Shown piece after piece: positions 60,337-64,000 of a DNA stretch of 64,000 nucleotides. The stretch spans positions 124,001 to 188,000 of the forward strand of contig CAISYC010000068.1 in NCBI GenBank assembly GCA_903889565.1. Reading direction: 5' to 3'. Position 1 is the first letter of the stretch; every line of letters starts with the position of its first letter. The stretch comes from an uncultured beta proteobacterium (GTDB taxonomy: Bacteria; Pseudomonadota; Gammaproteobacteria; Burkholderiales; SG8-41). The notes beneath the pieces are model-generated. The model was not told where the DNA came from, ran no database searches, and saw only the letters and a program-made list of their open reading frames with translations. The position numbers and the translations under genes are program-made.

Positions 60337-62585
60337 ACGACGCTCCGCTTACCGCTGCGCTCTCGCGGCGACAGTTTCTTGTCGGCGGGGGCGCACTGAT
60401 CGTCAGCTTTTCGCTGATGGCGCCGTCACTGCGCGCACAGGAAAACAACCGCAATGCCGCGGCCGCGCCGGCGAAACGGCCGCTTCCCGGCAGCCTCAAG
60501 GATGAGCCGATGCTCGATGCCTGGATACGCATCGACAGCGCGGGCAACATCACCGTATTTACGGGCAAGGCGGAACTGGGGCAGGGCATAAAAACCGCGC
60601 TCATACAAATCGCCGCCGAAGAACTGTCCGTCGATATCAGCCGGATCGCGCTCATTACGGCCGATACACAGCTCACCCCGAACGAAGGCTATACCGCCGG
60701 CAGCCATTCGATGCAGGACAGCGGCACCGCCATCAAGCATGCGGCGGCGCAGGTCGGCGAAATTCTCGCCGGGCTCGCAGCGCAGCGCTTCGGCGTTGCC
60801 GCGGACGGTTTGACAATGCAGAACGGCGCGGTATGTGCCGCCGACGGTCGCTGCGCCGGCTATGGTGAACTGGTTGGCGATGAGCAACTGCATGTGCGGG
60901 CGCGCGAGACGTCAACCTTGAAAGACCCGCGCAGCTACGTCACGGTCGGCAAGTCCGTGCCGCGGGTCGATATTCCGCGCAAAGTCACCGGCGGCGCCAG
61001 CTATGTGCAGGATCTGCGGCTGCCCGGCATGGTGCATGCGCGTGTCCTGCGCCCGCCGAGCCCCGGCGCGCGGCTGGTGGCTCTGGATACCGCTACCGCC
61101 AACCAATTGCCCGGCGTCATCAAGATCATCCGCGACGGCAACTTTGTTGCGGTCGTCGCTGCACGCGAGTTTCAGGCCGTCACCGCGATGCGCGCGTTGG
61201 CGCGTACGGCAAGCTGGCAGGAGCGGCCCACGCTGCCGGCGCAGGACGATATTTATGCACTCATACTTCGCTCGCCGGCGCAGGATACGGCAATCCTCGA
61301 TGTGCACAACCCGGCACCGGCCGCCGTGCGCACGCTGGAGGCGACCTACCGTCGTCCTTATCAGATGCACGGCTCGATCGGCCCTGCCTGCGCGGTGGCG
61401 TTGTACAAAGACGAAGGCCTGACGGTGTGGACCCACACGCAGGGCGTGTACCCCTTGCGCAAGGCGATTGCCGAGATGCTGCGCATGCCGGCGGAACAGG
61501 TGCGGTGCATCCATATGGAGGGCGCAGGCTGCTACGGGCACAATGCGGCCGACGATGCCGGTGGCGATGCCGCGCTGATCGCGCGCGCCCTGCCGGATCG
61601 CCCGGTGCGGGTGCAATGGATGCGCGAAGACGAGCACCTGTGGGAGCCCTATGGACCGGCGATGGTGAGCAAAGTCGCGGCGTCGCTCGACAGCGATGGC
61701 TTGATCAGCGACTGGCAATACCATGTCTGGAGCAACACGCATTCGATGCGTCCCGGTCCCGCCGGCAATCTGCTCGCGGCGCAACAGCTTGCAACCCCCT
61801 TTGCGCCGGCGCCGCCGATGCCGATCCCGCAGCCAGAAGGCGGCGGCGACCGCAATGCGATTCCGCTCTACAAGTTCCGCAACGCGCGCGTCGTGCATCA
61901 TTTTGTGCCGGGCATGCCCTTGCGGGTGTCGGCGTTGCGCGCGCTTGGCGCGTATATGAATATTTTTTCGATCGAATGCTTCATCGACGAACTGGCGCGG
62001 GCGGCCGGCAGCGACGCGGTGGATTTCCGCCTGCGGCACATGGACGACGCGCGCGCGCGCGATGTCATGCGCGCGGCGGCCGAGCGCTTCGTCTGGTCTG
62101 CATGGCAGGCGCAAAAGGGGCGTGGCCGCGGCTTTGCCTTTGCGCGCTACAAGAATCTCGGCGCCTATGCCGCCGTTGCCTGCGAGGTGGAAGTGGAGCA
62201 CGAAAGCGGACGCGTGCGCGTCGTGCGCGCCGCGGCGGCCGTGGACAGCGGGCAGGCCGTCAACCCGGACGGCATCCGCAACCAGATCGAAGGCGGAATT
62301 GTTCAATCATTGAGCTGGTCGTTGTACGAGTCGGTGACTTTCGACGCCACGCGCATCACGAGCCGGGACTGGGCGCACTACCCGATCCTGCGGTTTTCCG
62401 CCGTGCCCGAACGCATCGAAGTGCACGTGATCGACCGGCCCGGGCAGCCCTTTCTCGGCACCGGTGAGGCGGCACACGGCCCCACGGCGGGTGCGCTCGC
62501 CAACGCCATCGCCGACGCAACCGGCGTGCGGATGCGGGAACTGCCGTTCACGGCGAAGCGTGTCAAGGCCGCGATCGGAGTCTGA
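60333..62585 (+). CDS. Molybdopterin-binding subunit of a xanthine-oxidase-family dehydrogenase
   Basis: 750 residues from ATG 60333, overlapping the Fe-S gene. A TAT-like signal (RRQFLVGGGALIVSFSLMA) sends the folded complex to the periplasm. The two molybdopterin domains are visible: FTGKAELGQGIKTALIQIAAEELSV and MQDSGTAIKHAA; the active-site Glu lies in LGTGEAAHGPTAGALANAIADATG. Related to isoquinoline, nicotinate and aldehyde dehydrogenases. The substrate is unknown; no XdhC-like maturation gene is in the window. Confidence 0.92.
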   Translation: MNDAPLTAALSRRQFLVGGGALIVSFSLMAPSLRAQENNRNAAAAPAKRPLPGSLKDEPMLDAWIRIDSAGNITVFTGKAELGQGIKTALIQIAAEELSVDISRIALITADTQLTPNEGYTAGSHSMQDSGTAIKHAAAQVGEILAGLAAQRFGVAADGLTMQNGAVCAADGRCAGYGELVGDEQLHVRARETSTLKDPRSYVTVGKSVPRVDIPRKVTGGASYVQDLRLPGMVHARVLRPPSPGARLVALDTATANQLPGVIKIIRDGNFVAVVAAREFQAVTAMRALARTASWQERPTLPAQDDIYALILRSPAQDTAILDVHNPAPAAVRTLEATYRRPYQMHGSIGPACAVALYKDEGLTVWTHTQGVYPLRKAIAEMLRMPAEQVRCIHMEGAGCYGHNAADDAGGDAALIARALPDRPVRVQWMREDEHLWEPYGPAMVSKVAASLDSDGLISDWQYHVWSNTHSMRPGPAGNLLAAQQLATPFAPAPPMPIPQPEGGGDRNAIPLYKFRNARVVHHFVPGMPLRVSALRALGAYMNIFSIECFIDELARAAGSDAVDFRLRHMDDARARDVMRAAAERFVWSAWQAQKGRGRGFAFARYKNLGAYAAVACEVEVEHESGRVRVVRAAAAVDSGQAVNPDGIRNQIEGGIVQSLSWSLYESVTFDATRITSRDWAHYPILRFSAVPERIEVHVIDRPGQPFLGTGEAAHGPTAGALANAIADATGVRMRELPFTAKRVKAAIGV

Positions 62586-62615
62586 TCGGCGCGCGGTTTA
62601 GTTTTTCGGCGAATA

Positions 62616-62641
62616 CCGCATTGGATTTTTTTCCAATGCGG
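62616..62641 (+). terminator. Hairpin after the molybdenum-hydroxylase operon
   Basis: A perfect ten-base stem CCGCATTGGA/TCCAATGCGG with a six-T loop, 30 bases after the stop codon. There is no T-run after it, so it may act as a stabilising hairpin or a weak terminator. Confidence 0.6.
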
Positions 62642-62991
62642 ACGTCGTTTCCACCGCCCGACATTGCGCATTGATCATGAATCGGCGACGGCTTTCAGGA
62701 AGATCTGCGGATCGCTTCGGGCAGAAGTCGGCGCTGCATCGGGGTGTCCTAATCCGGCTATTTGCGGACGCTCACGGTTACGTTTCGTTTTAGCGCTTAA
62801 CGGTCAATAAGGCACGCGATTTAGCCTTGATTGCTTCACTGTTTGCCGCGCCGACAACAATCATCGCCGCCGAATGCCCAGACCAGATCGTGAAAATCCA
62901 TGATCCACAAAATCTGGCGGCGCCATGGAGATTACCGCAGACGCGCTCGTTCCTACGTGGTCGGCGACCCCCGTTCATTTTGCAATCCCAT
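62642..62991. other. Intergenic stretch without a supported gene
   Basis: About 350 bases of mixed sequence, locally less GC-rich than most of the window. Short open frames on both strands lack ribosome sites and domain patterns. I see no RNA gene. Confidence 0.4.
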
Positions 62992-63240
62992 TTATCTTGC
63001 CTCCTCTTCGTGTCCTAAATAAATCAACACGCCATTTTCGATTGGGGGTCTTCCATACTTTGCGGCTAATTTGCGCGCGTCCGAATGAGTCGCCATCTCA
63101 ACTAAGGCAAATGGCTTCGATCGACGGTGAATTTTGACCGAATTTACATTTCCGAAATTGGAACAAAACGAGGTAATGGATTTAGCCAGTTCCTGGTCAG
63201 ACATATTTAAGTCAACCAGCAGCATGGAAGTTTGTGTCAT
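62992..63240 (-). CDS. RRM-like RNA-binding protein
   Basis: 82 residues. TSMLLVDLNMSDQELAKSITSFCSNFGNVNSVKIHRRSKPFALVEMATHSDARKLAAKYG follows an RNA-recognition motif: RNP2-like MLLVDLN and RNP1-like KPFALVEM. Small single-RRM proteins occur in some bacteria and may be cold- or stress-related. Base composition is lower in GC than its neighbours. Confidence 0.65.
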   Translation of the reverse strand: MTQTSMLLVDLNMSDQELAKSITSFCSNFGNVNSVKIHRRSKPFALVEMATHSDARKLAAKYGRPPIENGVLIYLGHEEEAR

Positions 63241-63316
63241 GACTCAATCACAGTTCCGGTAAGAAGAAGAAACCGTCAATTGACCGGTCCTTTTCCCCCG
63301 ATATGATCTCAACTTG

Positions 63317-64000
63317 CTACGCAATTAACCGAACTAAACGATATAAGGTCGCACTAAGAATTATGGCGAGTAGGATTTTGCGCAAATGTGCTTCTGGAAT
63401 CGTTTTGGTGGCAAGCGTTGCTCCAATTAATGAACCCGCCGCGCCGGCGATAAGCAGGGGAACATCCATCCAGAAGTCCAACCGCATGTCGGACCAATGT
63501 GGCAGCACGGCAGAGAACGAAGATGGGGTGACCGCTAGCGCATTCATGCCTGCCGCAGATCTCGTGTTAAAGCCGACCAATACGAGAGCGGGCACGAGCA
63601 GAAAGCCGGGGCCGACGCCAAGAAAGCCGGTTGCGATTGAGATCGGCACTGCAAGCAGCGCCCCTAGTTTGAAATTTTCTTTACCCGCGCGCGGCTTTTC
63701 CGGTCGCATCAAGTGCCAGCATAGATAAATTACAGAAATAAAATATACGATCCAAATAAATACCGGACTCACCAGGTGAGCCGTATAGGAACCAACCGGC
63801 GCGAATACTGTCGTCACTACCGCCAAAATTCCACCCCGCTTCCAGTCGACATATCCGGCCTGAGCAAACCCCATAAGGGAAAACATGGCGGTGATTCCGT
63901 TCAACAACAGGCTCAGAGGCTGAACCTGGTTGACGAGGTCGGGAAGGTAAAGTGAAAGAATAGGCACGGCGGCAAAAGCAACTCCGATACCGAGCATTCC
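63317..64000 (-). CDS. TauE/SafE-family permease, 5' end outside the window
   Basis: The C-terminal 226 residues are readable and the frame is open to the window edge. LGIGVAFAAVPILSLYLPDLVNQVQPLSLLLNGITAMFSLMG and GFLGVGPGFLLVPALVLVGFNTRSAAGMNALAVTPSSFS show the two half-repeats of the family. About six or seven transmembrane helices are present. It is lower in GC than the bulk. It is a different subgroup from the protein at 7911. The start lies beyond the window. Confidence 0.88.
   Translation of the reverse strand, partial: GMLGIGVAFAAVPILSLYLPDLVNQVQPLSLLLNGITAMFSLMGFAQAGYVDWKRGGILAVVTTVFAPVGSYTAHLVSPVFIWIVYFISVIYLCWHLMRPEKPRAGKENFKLGALLAVPISIATGFLGVGPGFLLVPALVLVGFNTRSAAGMNALAVTPSSFSAVLPHWSDMRLDFWMDVPLLIAGAAGSLIGATLATKTIPEAHLRKILLAIILSATLYRLVRLIA

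Noticed and set aside
1-64000. CRISPR arrays, rRNA operons and prophage modules
   Set aside because: No regularly spaced repeats, rRNA sequence, or capsid/portal/terminase-like proteins were recognised.

Overview
The window is about 64 kb of GC-rich, densely coding bacterial chromosome. The gene content suggests a betaproteobacterium, probably Burkholderiales-like: eight orphan Bug/TctC periplasmic binding proteins, TauD/TfdA dioxygenases, a complete branched-chain-type ABC transporter, a TAT-exported molybdenum hydroxylase and an anaerobic bacteriochlorophyll gene pair. This assignment is inferred from gene families, not from a marker gene. I saw no rRNA, tRNA or CRISPR array.

Layout. 1-1 kb: the 3' end of an IS91-type transposase and a MazF/PemK-type toxin-antitoxin pair. 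1.1-8.7 kb: a TonB-dependent receptor divergent from a NarL-type two-component system, a secreted cupin, a DUF1488 protein, a lone cyclic-nucleotide-binding domain, an MFS permease and a TauE/SafE protein. 8.8-11.3 kb: bchJ and bchE behind an FNR-like site. 11.4-22.0 kb: a catabolic block on the plus strand with a cupin, two CocE/NonD-like hydrolases, two other alpha/beta hydrolases, a NitT-type and a Bug-type binding protein, a Gfo/Idh/MocA oxidoreductase and a DapA-like protein. 22.0-24.9 kb: a chromosomal integron, with intI and two toxin-antitoxin cassettes pointing away from it and one recognisable attC.

24.9-34.6 kb: AraC/GyrI regulator, beta-carbonic anhydrase, two TauD-type dioxygenases, three Bug proteins, an RcnB-like protein, a DUF1080 lipoprotein, a slipin and two small exported proteins. 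34.6-42.9 kb: a minus-strand block with Bug proteins, an alpha/beta hydrolase and three tandem ACMSD-like amidohydrolases, then a second DapA-like protein and a VOC dioxygenase. 43-51.8 kb: a Bug protein, a Liv-type ABC transporter (binding protein, LivH, LivM, LivG, LivF), a fourth amidohydrolase, a VOC protein and an FAD monooxygenase. 51.9-57.7 kb: a small hypothetical, an SDR, a Bug protein, a TPM-domain protein with its membrane-anchored neighbour and an LpxL/HtrB-type acyltransferase. 57.9-62.6 kb: an operon of SRPBCC protein, tri-haem cytochrome c, [2Fe-2S] subunit and molybdopterin subunit. The window ends in an RRM-like protein and a truncated TauE/SafE gene.

Taken together, most of the window looks like equipment for capturing and breaking down organic acids, esters, amides and aromatic ring-cleavage products. 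Solute-binding proteins are interleaved with hydrolases, amidohydrolases, oxygenases and oxidoreductases. The most notable points are the FNR-box/bchEJ unit, the integron with toxin-antitoxin cassettes, and several enzymes whose catalytic residue is replaced (a DapA-like protein without the lysine, an SDR without the tyrosine, an amidohydrolase without one metal histidine, and CocE-like proteins without the usual Asp).
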